A stretch of DNA of 64,000 nucleotides from Sphingomonas morindae (GTDB taxonomy: Bacteria > Pseudomonadota > Alphaproteobacteria > Sphingomonadales > Sphingomonadaceae): assembly GCF_023822065.1 (NCBI RefSeq), contig NZ_CP084931.1, positions 1 through 64,000 of the forward strand. The letters are read 5' to 3'. The translations under genes were made by a program, and so were the position numbers. Of this stretch, positions 15,903 through 24,908 are shown in pieces (position 1 is the first letter of the stretch; every line of letters starts with the position of its first letter). The notes below the pieces were generated by a model. That model saw only the letters and a program-made list of their open reading frames with translations, searched no databases and was not told the DNA's origin.

Positions 15903-17996
15903 TCACAATGCGTCGGTCTCCAAAAGTGCCGTGTCAAAGGGATTGAGCCGAAGCTCACCCGCAATTTGCTTGCTGGTGAGAGCATCTTTACTCGGATGAG
16001 AAAGCGAGACGGTCGCCGCCTTGTTCTGCGTGTTCACGTACAGCGTGCGGCCTTCCACCGTCCGCGCCACCACGCCGGGCGGCGTCACCGGCCCTGCGGC
16101 GATGCCGAGCGGCCCGTACAGGCTGCGCACCAGCGGCCCGATCAGATCGGCCTGCGCCGCCGTGGCAAGATAGATGGCGCGGCCCTTGCCATAGCGGTTG
16201 ACGGTGATGGCGGCGCTGTGATCGGGCGTATTGTCGAAGCGCGCCAGCGGCGTCGCGGTGTCGAGTTCGAGCACCTCATAATAGGGATCGGTGCCGGTCA
16301 GGGCCGTGCCGTTGAGGGTGAAGGCGAGCGGCGTCTCGGCGCGGTAGAATTGGCTCGTTCTGAGCCCGAACACGTCCGAAAGCCGGCCCGGCAGCGGCGT
16401 ATCGAACCATTTCCCGCTCTCGTCTGCCTTGGCGGAATAGCCGGTCATCACCACGGTGCCGCCGGCGGCGACATAGCGGCGGATGGCCTCGGCGCTGGCC
16501 TGGTCCATCATGTAGTCGGCGGGCACCACCACCAGCTTGTAGGCGCTGATCGGATCATGGCCGATATCGATGACGGCCGCGTCGATATTGTCCGCGAAGA
16601 AGGGGGCGAAGGCCGCCTTCACCTGATCGGCGTAATTGGCCTTGAAATATTGCTTCATCGTATTGGGGCCCGGAGGCGGGCTGGTAAGCCAGTCGCTCTG
16701 CGACGAATAGGCGATCGCCACCTGGGGCGGCGCGTAGCGCGGAAAGCCCATCCGTTGCAGCGTTTTGAACTCGCCGGCGAAACGCGCGAACTCGCCGACC
16801 TTCCATGATGGCCGGTTGTCATGGTCGATCAGCCCGAACAGCGATTGCTCCTCGCCACCGAGATGCGAATTGAAGGTCCAGGCGAGGAAGCTCTGCGCGT
16901 AGTAGAGCAGCCCGAAATAGGCCCACATGCGCGAGCGGCCCGGCTGGCCGTAATCGCCGCCGCCGCCCGCGGTGAATTCGTTGAACCAGACCGGCGTCTC
17001 GTGCCCGGCCTTGATCATCATCACCTCGAAGGCGGCCCCCAGCGGATCGCTGGGGTAGAAGCCTTCGGCGCCATAGGTGGAGATGCGATCCCAGGCGCGC
17101 GACCAGTCGAACCCCTTGGCGGGCGCATTAGGCCAAAGATTGGATGCGGCGGGGAGATTGGGCGCATAGCGCTTGCGGACATCGTCCAGGTCCACCAGAG
17201 CGGCGATGGTCGCGTCGGACCAGTAGCGCCGCAGATCGATATTGCGCTCGTTCGGCCCCGGCCCTTCGCCATAGGGCAGGTCTACCTCGCTCCAGTCGTT
17301 GATGCGGCGGGACCAACGCTGCGTCGCCCAGGCGGCGTTGAGCGCGGCGATCGAGCCATAGCGGCGCTGCAGCCAGGCAACGAAGCGCTCCCGATCCCCC
17401 GCGCTGTAGGACATGGGCGAGCTGCCCACCTCATTGTCGTAGCCGAACGCGATGACGGCCGGATTATGGGCGTAACGCTGCATCATCGCGACCGCGAGGC
17501 GGCGGATCAGCCGCCGATAGTCGGGATCGGTGATGTTCACCTGGTAGCGCGTGGCGGGGTGGAGCCGCACGCCCTGCTGGGTGACGATGTCGGCGCCGGG
17601 ATAATGTTTGTGCAACCAGAGCGGCGCCGGCAGCCCGGGAATGTCCACGATCACCCGGATGCCGGCGGCGTGCATCTGCGCCAGCACATCGTCGAACCAC
17701 GCGAAGGTGAACTGCCCCTCTTGCGGCTCGAACGAATCCCAGGAGAGATCGCCCATCCGCACCATGGTGAAGCCCGCGCGCTTCATCACCTGAATGTCCT
17801 CGCGGATCTGCGCCGGGGTGCGGTCGATCGGCTGGTAGCAGGTGCCGACGAAGAGCTGGCCCCTGCCCGGCCAGTCGGGATGGCCGGCGATGCCCTGCGC
17901 GACGGCCGGGGCATGCGCCGGGATCGGCCCCAGGCACGTGCCAAGCGCAAGCGCGAGCGCGAGGGCGCGGCGGGCGGAGAAGCGGCGAGAGGGCAT
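15903..17996 (-). CDS. Exported GH42-type beta-galactosidase
   Basis: A 697-residue secreted glycosidase. The ATG at 17996 starts a signal peptide (RALALALALGTCLGPIPAHA). The TIM barrel carries the GH42 acid/base Glu at about 189 in FGYDNEVG and the nucleophile Glu at about 340 in VWFNEFTAGG. The middle region (VVVPADYMMDQASAEAIRRY) is the glutamine-amidotransferase-like trimerisation domain. It would release terminal galactose in the periplasm. It lies 55 bases downstream of the GH29 fucosidase on the same strand, forming a two-gene glycan-trimming unit. The last 35 codons are lower in GC than the rest. Confidence 0.9.
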   Translation of the reverse strand: MPSRRFSARRALALALALGTCLGPIPAHAPAVAQGIAGHPDWPGRGQLFVGTCYQPIDRTPAQIREDIQVMKRAGFTMVRMGDLSWDSFEPQEGQFTFAWFDDVLAQMHAAGIRVIVDIPGLPAPLWLHKHYPGADIVTQQGVRLHPATRYQVNITDPDYRRLIRRLAVAMMQRYAHNPAVIAFGYDNEVGSSPMSYSAGDRERFVAWLQRRYGSIAALNAAWATQRWSRRINDWSEVDLPYGEGPGPNERNIDLRRYWSDATIAALVDLDDVRKRYAPNLPAASNLWPNAPAKGFDWSRAWDRISTYGAEGFYPSDPLGAAFEVMMIKAGHETPVWFNEFTAGGGGDYGQPGRSRMWAYFGLLYYAQSFLAWTFNSHLGGEEQSLFGLIDHDNRPSWKVGEFARFAGEFKTLQRMGFPRYAPPQVAIAYSSQSDWLTSPPPGPNTMKQYFKANYADQVKAAFAPFFADNIDAAVIDIGHDPISAYKLVVVPADYMMDQASAEAIRRYVAAGGTVVMTGYSAKADESGKWFDTPLPGRLSDVFGLRTSQFYRAETPLAFTLNGTALTGTDPYYEVLELDTATPLARFDNTPDHSAAITVNRYGKGRAIYLATAAQADLIGPLVRSLYGPLGIAAGPVTPPGVVARTVEGRTLYVNTQNKAATVSLSHPSKDALTSKQIAGELRLNPFDTALLETDAL

Positions 17997-18051
17997 GTCA
18001 GCAGGTCCGGATCTGGAGGGGACGGGCAGCGGGCGGGCCGCTGGCGGGCGA

Positions 18052-19596
18052 TCAGGCGAAGCGGATCGCGAAGGCGCTGGCATAGGCGGTCGGCAGGCGC
18101 GCCGGGCAGTCGATCAGCAGCGCCGCGTCGGTCTGTCGGTAGCGCAGCGGCTCGGGATAGCCGAGCAGCCGGACGGAGCGCACCGGGCGGCGCTCCTGCG
18201 CATTGCCCGCCGCGAGCGCGGCGATCGCGATCTGTCCGCGCGGCGACCCCAGGGTCAGCGCGTACAGCGTCTCGTCGCGGACGGTGAAGCGGATATCGGC
18301 GGCCGTATAGGCCGCTTTCTCCTTGAACATGCCGCTTGCGGTTTCGGTCGGGCCTTCGCCGAAGACGCGCCACGGCCGTGTGTCGTGGATCGCCTCGCCA
18401 TTCACCGCCATCCAGCCCGCCAGCGCCTCCAGCAGCGCGTCGGACTCGGGCGGCAGGCTGCCATCGGCGTGGAGCACGACGTTCAACAGCAGATTGCCGT
18501 TCTTGCTGACGATGTCCGCCAGCATGGTGATGACCTCGCCGGGCGTCTTATACGTGTCCCCCTCGCGCTCGAACCAGTCGCCATTGGAGGTGTCGGTCTG
18601 CCAGGGCAGCGGATTGATGCCCTTGAGCACGCCGCGCTCGACATCCTGCACCGCCCAGCGCGCGTCGAACGCGCCCGAGCCGGTATCCTTGCAGGTATAG
18701 ATGGCCTCCAGCCGCCCGGACCGGGCAACGCTGGCATTGTAGAAATGCGCCAGCAGCGCGCGACCGACCCCATCGAAGGGCAGCCCGCCATCCGAATAGA
18801 GGAAATCGGGCTGATGCATGTCCACCAGATCGCGGATACGGCGGAACCAGAGCTGATGATAGGCGGGATTGCGCGTGTACCAGCTCTGCGGCGTGTTGAG
18901 GAAAGGCTCGTCGCGATTGTCGTGATAGAGATCGGCGAAGCGCGGGTCCGCGCCGTCATAATTCACGCCCAGCCGGGGGAAGAACTGATCGTAGAGATGG
19001 TTGGGATACCACCAGCAATAGCTCGCGCCGAGATGCTCGGAGACGCCGAAGCGCAGCCCCTGGCGCACCGCCGCCGCCTTCCACGCGCCGACAATGTCGC
19101 GGCGCGGCCCCATGGCGAGCGCATTCCAGCGATGATGCCGCGAGGCCCAGAGATCGAAATTATCGTGATGCACGCCCATCGACACGAAGTAGCGGGCGCC
19201 CGCCGCCTTGTAGCGCGCCATCAGCGCGTCGGGATCGAAGCGCTCCGCCTTCCAGAGCGGGATGAGATCCTTGTAGCCCACGTCCGCGGGGTGGCCATAG
19301 GTGCGCAGATGATGGTCGTAAAAGGGCGTGCCGGGCACATACATGAAGCGGGCGTACCAATCGCCCTGGCGCGGCACGGCCTGCGGTCCCCAATGCGCCC
19401 AGATGCCGAACTTGGCGTTCCGGAACCAGTCGGCGGTCTGGAAGCGCGCGAGGCTTGCGGTGCTCGGGCTGAACGGCCCCGGCGCGATCGCCGGCAGATC
19501 GGTCGGCGTCTCCGCAGCCGGGCGTCGGCGCACCGCACCGGCGGCGGGTGCGGCCAGCGATGCCAGCAGAATGTCGCGCTTGCTCAGATGTGCCAT
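18052..19596 (-). CDS. Exported GH29 alpha-L-fucosidase
   Basis: A 514-residue exported alpha-L-fucosidase with an N-terminal signal (KRDILLASLAAPAAGA). GH29 landmarks are KFGIWAHWGPQAVP, MGVHHDNFDLW, the nucleophile Asp in PDFLYSDGGLPFDG and the conserved SKNGNLLLNV segment, followed by a C-terminal beta-sandwich. It leads the two-gene unit with GH42. The divergent zinc dehydrogenase starts about 200 bases away, so released L-fucose may be oxidised by that neighbour. That link is inference from position. Confidence 0.94.
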   Translation of the reverse strand: MAHLSKRDILLASLAAPAAGAVRRRPAAETPTDLPAIAPGPFSPSTASLARFQTADWFRNAKFGIWAHWGPQAVPRQGDWYARFMYVPGTPFYDHHLRTYGHPADVGYKDLIPLWKAERFDPDALMARYKAAGARYFVSMGVHHDNFDLWASRHHRWNALAMGPRRDIVGAWKAAAVRQGLRFGVSEHLGASYCWWYPNHLYDQFFPRLGVNYDGADPRFADLYHDNRDEPFLNTPQSWYTRNPAYHQLWFRRIRDLVDMHQPDFLYSDGGLPFDGVGRALLAHFYNASVARSGRLEAIYTCKDTGSGAFDARWAVQDVERGVLKGINPLPWQTDTSNGDWFEREGDTYKTPGEVITMLADIVSKNGNLLLNVVLHADGSLPPESDALLEALAGWMAVNGEAIHDTRPWRVFGEGPTETASGMFKEKAAYTAADIRFTVRDETLYALTLGSPRGQIAIAALAAGNAQERRPVRSVRLLGYPEPLRYRQTDAALLIDCPARLPTAYASAFAIRFA

Positions 19597-19799
19597 GTCG
19601 CGCCTCTCCCTCGCTTTGTCAGAACAGATCTCGTATTTGCAAATAAGCTTTCACGGCGCAACCGGCCTCTGGTCGCAGCTGAGGGTTTCGGCTGACTCAA
19701 AAAAGTCCGCCGACGAACGCCCAGCTCGGCTATCCTGATTCTACCAGTAGCAGCCCGCTCGCATATGCGCTACTTGGCGACACAAAGAGGGAGGTGCCC

Positions 19800-20810
19800 G
19801 TGCGAGCCATAATCTGCGAAAGCCCGAACAAGCTGATGCTGGGGGACCGCCCCGAGCCGGCGCCGGGCGCGGACGACGCCTTGGTCCGCATCCGCCGCGT
19901 CGGCCTGTGCGGCACCGATTTCCACATCTATGCGGGGCGTCACCCCTTCCTCGCCTATCCCCGGGTCATGGGCCACGAACTGGCGGGTGAGATCCTCGTG
20001 GCGCCCCCGGGCTCCGGCTTCGCCCCCGGTCAGAGCGTCGCGATCAACCCCTATCTGGCGTGCGGGACCTGCCTGGCCTGCCGGCACGGCAAGCCCAATG
20101 CCTGCGCGGCGATCCAGGTGCTGGGCGTGCATATCGATGGCGGCATGTGCGAAAGGCTCGCGGTGCCGGTGCGCAACCTGATCGACGCGACCGGCCTGTC
20201 GCTCGACGAAGCCGCGATGCTCGAATTCCTCGCGGTGGGCGCGCATGCGGTGGCGCGCGCCGCGCCGTCTCCGGGCGCGCGCGTGCTGGTGGTGGGCGCC
20301 GGGCCGATCGGCGTGGCGACGGCGCTCTTCGCGCGGAGGGACGGCGCCGAGGTGACGCTGGTGGATCAGCGCGCCGCTCGGCTGGACTATGCGCGGACAC
20401 GGCTGGGGTTCGACACGGTGCTTCCGGCGGGCGCGGATCTGCTCGATCGGCTCGCCGCCGCGACCGGAGGCGAGTTTTTCGACATCGTGTTCGATGCCAG
20501 CGGCTCGATTCCGGCGATGAACGAGGCGCTCCGCTATGTCGGCCATGGCGGGGCGCTGGTGTTCGTGGGGGTAAGCCCGGGCACGCTGCTGTTCGACGAT
20601 CCCGAACTGCACAAGCGCGAGACGACGGTGCTGGCCAGCCGCAACGCGCTGTCGCGCGATTTCGATCGCGTCGCGGCGGCCTTCCGCGCGGGCACGCTCA
20701 AGGCCGAGGATCTGCGCACCCACGAGCTTGCGCTCGAGACGCTGCCCACCGCGCTGCCGGCGCTGATCGCCGCGGCCGATCATGTTCTGAAGGCGGTGGC
20801 GCGGGTCTGA
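19800..20810 (+). CDS. Zinc-dependent alcohol/sugar dehydrogenase (MDR family)
   Basis: A 336-residue medium-chain dehydrogenase. The GTG at 19800 is preferred over the GTG at 19794 because AGAGGGAG ends six bases before it. Catalytic zinc ligands are in GLCGTDFH and MGHELAGE. The structural zinc site is the four-cysteine cluster ACGTCLACRHGKPNAC. The NAD-binding motif is VVGAGPIGVATALFA. Relatives oxidise sugar acids or threonine (L-galactonate/L-fucose/L-threonine type). Being divergent from GH29/GH42 and convergent with an IclR regulator, it likely oxidises a sugar product of that locus. Confidence 0.9.
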   Translation: MRAIICESPNKLMLGDRPEPAPGADDALVRIRRVGLCGTDFHIYAGRHPFLAYPRVMGHELAGEILVAPPGSGFAPGQSVAINPYLACGTCLACRHGKPNACAAIQVLGVHIDGGMCERLAVPVRNLIDATGLSLDEAAMLEFLAVGAHAVARAAPSPGARVLVVGAGPIGVATALFARRDGAEVTLVDQRAARLDYARTRLGFDTVLPAGADLLDRLAAATGGEFFDIVFDASGSIPAMNEALRYVGHGGALVFVGVSPGTLLFDDPELHKRETTVLASRNALSRDFDRVAAAFRAGTLKAEDLRTHELALETLPTALPALIAAADHVLKAVARV

Positions 20811-20830
20811 GCCGGCGCCGACGGGCTCAG
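20807..20830. terminator. Hairpin between convergent genes
   Basis: A perfect 7-bp inverted repeat, CTGAGCC and GGCTCAG, with a 10-base loop spans the stop codons of the convergent dehydrogenase and IclR genes. There is no T-run. It may act as a bidirectional terminator. Confidence 0.45.
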
Positions 20831-21624
20831 CGTACCCCGCCGCCGCCGGCGCCGCAGCCGAGCGCGGTGGAGATGGCCGCCGCCGCGCGCTTGAGCAGCG
20901 CCTGGCTGGATTCGAGATCCACCTTCTGCGATCCGTCGATCAGCTCGAGAAAGGGGATGGTGAGCGCCGCCGCCACCTTGCCGTCGAAGCCGAAGACGGG
21001 ATAGCTAATGTCGGTCACGCCATGGGTGATCGGGCTTTTGCGCCGATCAAAGCCATGGTCGCGGATCACCGCCAGCCGCCCGGCCAGCCACTCGCGATCC
21101 ACGCTCTTGCCCTGCGTCGCCTCGGCCTGCTCGATCTCGCGTTGCGCGCGGTCGGGTTCCAGGAAGGCGAGCAGCACCTGGCCCGAGCAGCTCTTGATGA
21201 GATCGATCGAGGCGCCCAGCCGCAGCGCGAAGCCTCGCATGCCGGGATTCTCCTCGCGCGCGATCACCAGCCCGGTGCCGCCGCCCGCCACCACGAGATG
21301 GCAGGATTGCTCGGTCGCCTGCGCCAGCTCGCGCATCTCGGAGCGCGCCGCATCGACCAGATTATGCGCCGGCGTCGCGCGATAGGCGAGATCGAGCAGC
21401 TTGTACGCCACCCGGTAGCGATCCTGCTTGCCCGTCTTCTGAAGATAGCCGAGCTGCTCCATCACCACCACGATGCGGAACAATTCGCCCACCGAGCGGC
21501 CGAGATGGCCGGCCATCTCGCTCACCAGCGCCCCGTCGGCGCGGGTCGTCAGCATCTCGAGGATCTCGAAAGCCTTTTCGATCGCCGGGGCGGCGTAGGT
21601 ACCTTTGAGGGCCGCGCGCGTCAT
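20827..21624 (-). CDS. IclR-family transcriptional regulator
   Basis: A 265-residue regulator from the ATG at 21624, which has CGGAG at SD distance. The N-terminal winged helix (AIEKAFEILEMLTTR to GELFRIVVVMEQLGYL) is joined to a C-terminal GAF-like effector domain containing SCSGQVLLAFL and GVTDISYPVFGFDG. IclR regulators commonly control catabolism of sugars and aromatic acids. Its placement between the dehydrogenase and the acyltransferase gene suggests control of the 16-23 kb sugar locus. Confidence 0.94.
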   Translation of the reverse strand: MTRAALKGTYAAPAIEKAFEILEMLTTRADGALVSEMAGHLGRSVGELFRIVVVMEQLGYLQKTGKQDRYRVAYKLLDLAYRATPAHNLVDAARSEMRELAQATEQSCHLVVAGGGTGLVIAREENPGMRGFALRLGASIDLIKSCSGQVLLAFLEPDRAQREIEQAEATQGKSVDREWLAGRLAVIRDHGFDRRKSPITHGVTDISYPVFGFDGKVAAALTIPFLELIDGSQKVDLESSQALLKRAAAAISTALGCGAGGGGVR

Positions 21625-21634
21625 GGTGGCTCCG

Positions 21635-21652
21635 TTTGCACGTGTGAAAAGC
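21635..21652 (+). promoter_or_regulatory. Possible operator, TTTGCACGTG motif
   Basis: TTTGCACGTGTGAAAAGC lies 11 bases upstream of the IclR start. Two similar sequences occur at 57032-57045 and 57118-57135 near a TBDR and Ada. The recurrence may reflect a shared regulator, but binding is unproven. Confidence 0.25.
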
Positions 21653-21710
21653 TTAAGGCTCCGTGCCACGCGGCCGCGCGCTTCACCAGTGGTTCCGGTC
21701 GCGCCGCGCG

Positions 21711-21723
21711 CCCCCCCCCCCCC
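21711..21723 (+). repeat. Homopolymer of 13 cytosines
   Basis: Thirteen consecutive C residues lie between the divergent IclR start and the acyltransferase start, in the presumed promoter/leader region. Such tracts are prone to slipped-strand change and could modulate expression, but miscounting during sequencing is also possible. Confidence 0.9.
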
Positions 21724-21809
21724 GGCAGCTTCGCCCTTGCCTTGCCGCGGGCGAAGGCGGATCCCGGCAAGGAGGTCGAGGCCATCGACACGAACGAGGA
21801 GAGGGTGCG

Positions 21810-23009
21810 GTGGAGCAGGGCACGCGATTGGAGTCCCTCGATGTGCTGCGCGGGCTTGCGGTCGCGGGCATGATCCTGGTGGTGAGCCCGGGGGATTGGG
21901 CGGCGACCTATGGCCCCTTGCAGCACGCCGCCTGGAACGGCTGGACGCTCGCCGACATGGTCTTTCCGAGCTTCCTGTTCAGCGTCGGCGTCGCGCTCGG
22001 TCTCTCCTTCCCACGGCCGTGGCGCACCGCCGGGGATCGGCGGCGCTTCTGGGGCCGGGTGCTGCGGCGCACGGTCCTGCTTATCGCGCTCGGTCTGGCG
22101 CTGGAGGCGACCTATAATTGGGAGCTTTTCTATACCGAGGGGCCGGCCGGCCGGCCGGGCTTGGCCTATATGCGCATCCCCGGCGTGCTGCAGCGGATCG
22201 CGCTCTGCTATCTGCTGGCCGCCTCGGCGCTGGTCGCCACCGGGCGGACCGATGGCGCGGGCCGACGCCTGCTTCGGCCCGGGCGGATCGCGCTGGCCGC
22301 GCTGGCGGTGCTGATCGGCTATTGGGCGCTGCTGATGCGGGTGCCCGCGCCCGGCTTCGGCCCCGGCCGGCTCGATCCCCAGGCCTATCTCGGGGGCTAT
22401 ATCGATCGCCGGCTCTTCACCGTCGCGCATCTTTGGCGGCTCGGACGCGCCGGCGCGGACGGCCCCGTCGTCTATGATCCGGAAGGGCTGCTCTCGACCT
22501 TCCCCGCCACGGTGAACGTGCTGATCGGCGCGCTCGCCGGCTGGGCGTGGCGGCACCGGGGCCGCCGCGCCATCGCCGCGATCGGCGCGGCGGGGCTGGG
22601 GCTGGTGCTCGCCGGCCTGCTGCTCGATCCGCTGTTTCCCATCAACAAGCGCATCTGGAGCAGCAGCTTCGCCCTGTTCAGCGGTGGCTTCAGCGCGCTC
22701 GCCCTGGCCTTGCTGATGGCGGTCGAGCGCGTGCGGGCGGCACGCGCGCTGCTCTCGCCCGCGCGCGTGCTGGGGGGCAATGCCATGCTCGCCTTCATCC
22801 TGGCGACGCTGCTGGGGCGCATCTATGATCTGCCGATCATCCCGACCGGGGGGGACTATGTGGCCCCGCGCGAGTGGCTGGACCTGCGCGCCCTGACGCT
22901 CGTCGGCGATGCCAAGGCGGCCTCGCTGGCCTGCGCGCTGCTGTTCGTGGCGATGATCCTCGCGCTGCTGGTGCCGCTGCACCGCCGCGCGATCCATTTT
23001 CGACTCTGA
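21810..23009 (+). CDS. Membrane acyltransferase of the heparan-alpha-glucosaminide N-acetyltransferase type
   Basis: A 399-residue integral membrane protein with about ten helices. The GTG at 21810 has GAGGAG at SD distance and begins just before the family signature RLESLDVLRGLAVAGMILV. Other hallmarks are LQHAAWNGWTLADMVFPSFLF, RIPGVLQRIALCYLL and FPINKRIWSSSFALFSGGF. Human HGSNAT moves acetyl groups across the membrane to glucosamine ends; bacterial members are usually uncharacterised and often sit in glycan-use loci, as here next to fucosidase and galactosidase genes. Acetylation of an amino sugar is a reasonable inference. Confidence 0.88.
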   Translation: MEQGTRLESLDVLRGLAVAGMILVVSPGDWAATYGPLQHAAWNGWTLADMVFPSFLFSVGVALGLSFPRPWRTAGDRRRFWGRVLRRTVLLIALGLALEATYNWELFYTEGPAGRPGLAYMRIPGVLQRIALCYLLAASALVATGRTDGAGRRLLRPGRIALAALAVLIGYWALLMRVPAPGFGPGRLDPQAYLGGYIDRRLFTVAHLWRLGRAGADGPVVYDPEGLLSTFPATVNVLIGALAGWAWRHRGRRAIAAIGAAGLGLVLAGLLLDPLFPINKRIWSSSFALFSGGFSALALALLMAVERVRAARALLSPARVLGGNAMLAFILATLLGRIYDLPIIPTGGDYVAPREWLDLRALTLVGDAKAASLACALLFVAMILALLVPLHRRAIHFRL

Positions 23010-23170
23010 CCCGACCGGCGCCGGACGCGCCAAGGCCGGCGGTATCGCGTCCCGCGCCGGCGGCGCCATGTGCCCCAGCGTCCGGCGGCCGCGCCCCAGG
23101 GTCCGCAATTCGCGGGGAGCGCCAGATTTCGCTTGGCAAGACGAGGGGATCTCGGCTGACACTCGGCCCC

Positions 23171-24112
23171 ATGATCGTGCCTGCGCTGGATCGGGTGCTC
23201 GCCGCGACGGCGGTGGAGCTGAGCGCCTTCGCGCTGTGCGAGATCGCGTCCGACGCGCAGATTTCGATCGCGCCGCTGACCGCTATCGAGGTGCATTTCG
23301 TGCTGTGCGGCGATCTGCATCTTCATGTCGAAGGCGCACCGCCCCTGCTGCTGGGGCCCGGCAGCGTGGTGATCGTTCCGACGGGCCGAGCGCAGCGGCT
23401 GGCCGCCTCTGCCGCGCCGACGCGCGATCACCCCGCCCCCGGCATCTGCGCCATGCGCGCCGACGGGCTGCGACTCTATGATGCGCGATCGGGCGGACCC
23501 GCCGGTCTGCGGATCATGTGCGCGCAGATCCAGGCCGATGTCACCGGCCATCTCGGCCTGTTCGACACGCTGGCGGTGCCGATCGCGGCGCGGCTGGAAG
23601 CCTGTCCCGTCATCACCGCGAGCCTCGACGCCATGCTCGCCGAGGCGGATGCGCCCGGCGCCTTCTCGCGATCGCTGACCGGCGCGCTGATGAAGGCCAG
23701 CCTCATCCTGGCGCTGCGCGCGCACATCGCGCGCCACGGCATTGCGGACCTGCCGGGTCTGTTCGGCCGGGCCTGGCTCGCCCGCGCGGTGGGCGCCGTT
23801 CTGGAGGCGCCGGCGGCGGCGCACAGCGTCGGCGGCTTGGCGGCGGTGGCCGGGCGGAGCCGATCCACCTTCGCCAAGGGTTTTTGCGAGCAGATGGGCG
23901 TGACGCCGATGGAGTTCGTGTCGCAGGCGCGGCTGGCCCATGCCCATCGGCTGCTGCTACAGGGCGAGGCTCCGATCACGGACATCGCCGCGCGCGCCGG
24001 CTTCGCCAGCCGCAGCCATTTCAGCCGCCTGTTCCGAGAGGCCTATGGTACAGATCCGAGACGCTTCCGCCGATCCCATCGCGCCGGCCGAGCCGATCAT
24101 GCCGACGCCTAG
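23171..24112 (+). CDS. AraC-family transcriptional regulator
   Basis: A 313-residue regulator. The N-terminal half is a cupin-like ligand domain (ALTAIEVHFVL-type beta strands, LLLGPGSVVIVPTG). The C-terminal 100 residues hold two helix-turn-helix units (HSVGGLAAVAGRSRSTFAKG and ITDIAARAGFASRSHFSRLF). The start MIVPALDRVL is chosen because upstream codons lack protein-like composition. Its last codons overlap the cytochrome b gene by 14 bases, so it is probably co-expressed with the downstream redox pair. Confidence 0.9.
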   Translation: MIVPALDRVLAATAVELSAFALCEIASDAQISIAPLTAIEVHFVLCGDLHLHVEGAPPLLLGPGSVVIVPTGRAQRLAASAAPTRDHPAPGICAMRADGLRLYDARSGGPAGLRIMCAQIQADVTGHLGLFDTLAVPIAARLEACPVITASLDAMLAEADAPGAFSRSLTGALMKASLILALRAHIARHGIADLPGLFGRAWLARAVGAVLEAPAAAHSVGGLAAVAGRSRSTFAKGFCEQMGVTPMEFVSQARLAHAHRLLLQGEAPITDIAARAGFASRSHFSRLFREAYGTDPRRFRRSHRAGRADHADA

Positions 24113-24908
24113 CGCGCTGCCGCAAGGCGGTGATCTGGTCCAGCGCCACCGCCTGCCGACCCGGCTGTGGCACTGGCTCAACGCGCTCAGCGTGATCGTG
24201 ATGCTGATGAGCGGGCTGATGATCTTCAACGCGCATCCGCATCTCTATTGGGGCCAGTTCGGCGCCAATCCGGACCATAGCTGGCTGGACATCTATCCCG
24301 GCCATGTCCGGATCGGACCGCTGCACATCCCCACGCCGGGGCTGCTGGGCGTGACGCCCGCGGGCGGCCGCTTCGTCGCCTTCCCGCCGCTCCTCACCTT
24401 GCCCTCCCATTATGATCTCGCGGGCGCGCGGGTCTGGCATTTCGCCTTTGCCTGGCTGCTGGTGGTGCCGGGCCTCGCCTTTCTCGTCTGGGGCGTGCTG
24501 GGCCGTCATTTCCGGCGCGATCTTCTGCCCCGGCCGGGCGAACTCCAGCCGCGCCACCTGCTGGCGGACATCCGCGCCCATGCCCGGCTGCGCTTCCCCA
24601 CCGGCGCCGCGGCGCTCCATTACAACATCCTCCAGAAGCTCGCTTATGGCGGCGTGATCTTCGTGCTGCTGCCCGGCGTGGTGCTGACGGGGCTGACCAT
24701 GTCGCCCGGCATGGACGCGGCCTGGCCATGGCTGCTGACGCTGTTCGGCGGCCGCGCCTCGGCCCGCTCGATCCATTTTCTCTGCGCCATGGGGCTGGCC
24801 GCCTTCCTCCTCGTCCATCTCCTCATGGTGGTGCTCGCCGGACCGCTGAACGAGATCCGCTCGATGATCACCGGGCGCTACCGGCTGCCGAAAGGACCCC
24901 GATCGTGA
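24099..24908 (+). CDS. Cytochrome b-type membrane subunit
   Basis: A 269-residue membrane protein with about four to five helices, beginning near LPTRLWHWLNALSVIVMLMSG, the start of the cytochrome b561/formate-dehydrogenase-gamma fold. Haem-ligand candidates are His in RLWHWLN, RVWHFAFAW, ALHYNILQKLAYG and HFLCAMGLAAFLLVHLLM. It overlaps the following molybdoenzyme gene by four bases. It most likely carries electrons between the quinone pool and that periplasmic enzyme. A longer start 19 codons upstream is possible. Confidence 0.88.
   Translation: MPTPSALPQGGDLVQRHRLPTRLWHWLNALSVIVMLMSGLMIFNAHPHLYWGQFGANPDHSWLDIYPGHVRIGPLHIPTPGLLGVTPAGGRFVAFPPLLTLPSHYDLAGARVWHFAFAWLLVVPGLAFLVWGVLGRHFRRDLLPRPGELQPRHLLADIRAHARLRFPTGAAALHYNILQKLAYGGVIFVLLPGVVLTGLTMSPGMDAAWPWLLTLFGGRASARSIHFLCAMGLAAFLLVHLLMVVLAGPLNEIRSMITGRYRLPKGPRS

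Noticed and set aside
15865-15905. Possible insertion-sequence end at the GC drop
   Set aside because: No matching inverted partner, target duplication or transposase was found.
16821-19695. Long plus-strand frames opposite GH42 and GH29
   Set aside because: They are antisense shadows; catalytic motifs lie on the minus strand.
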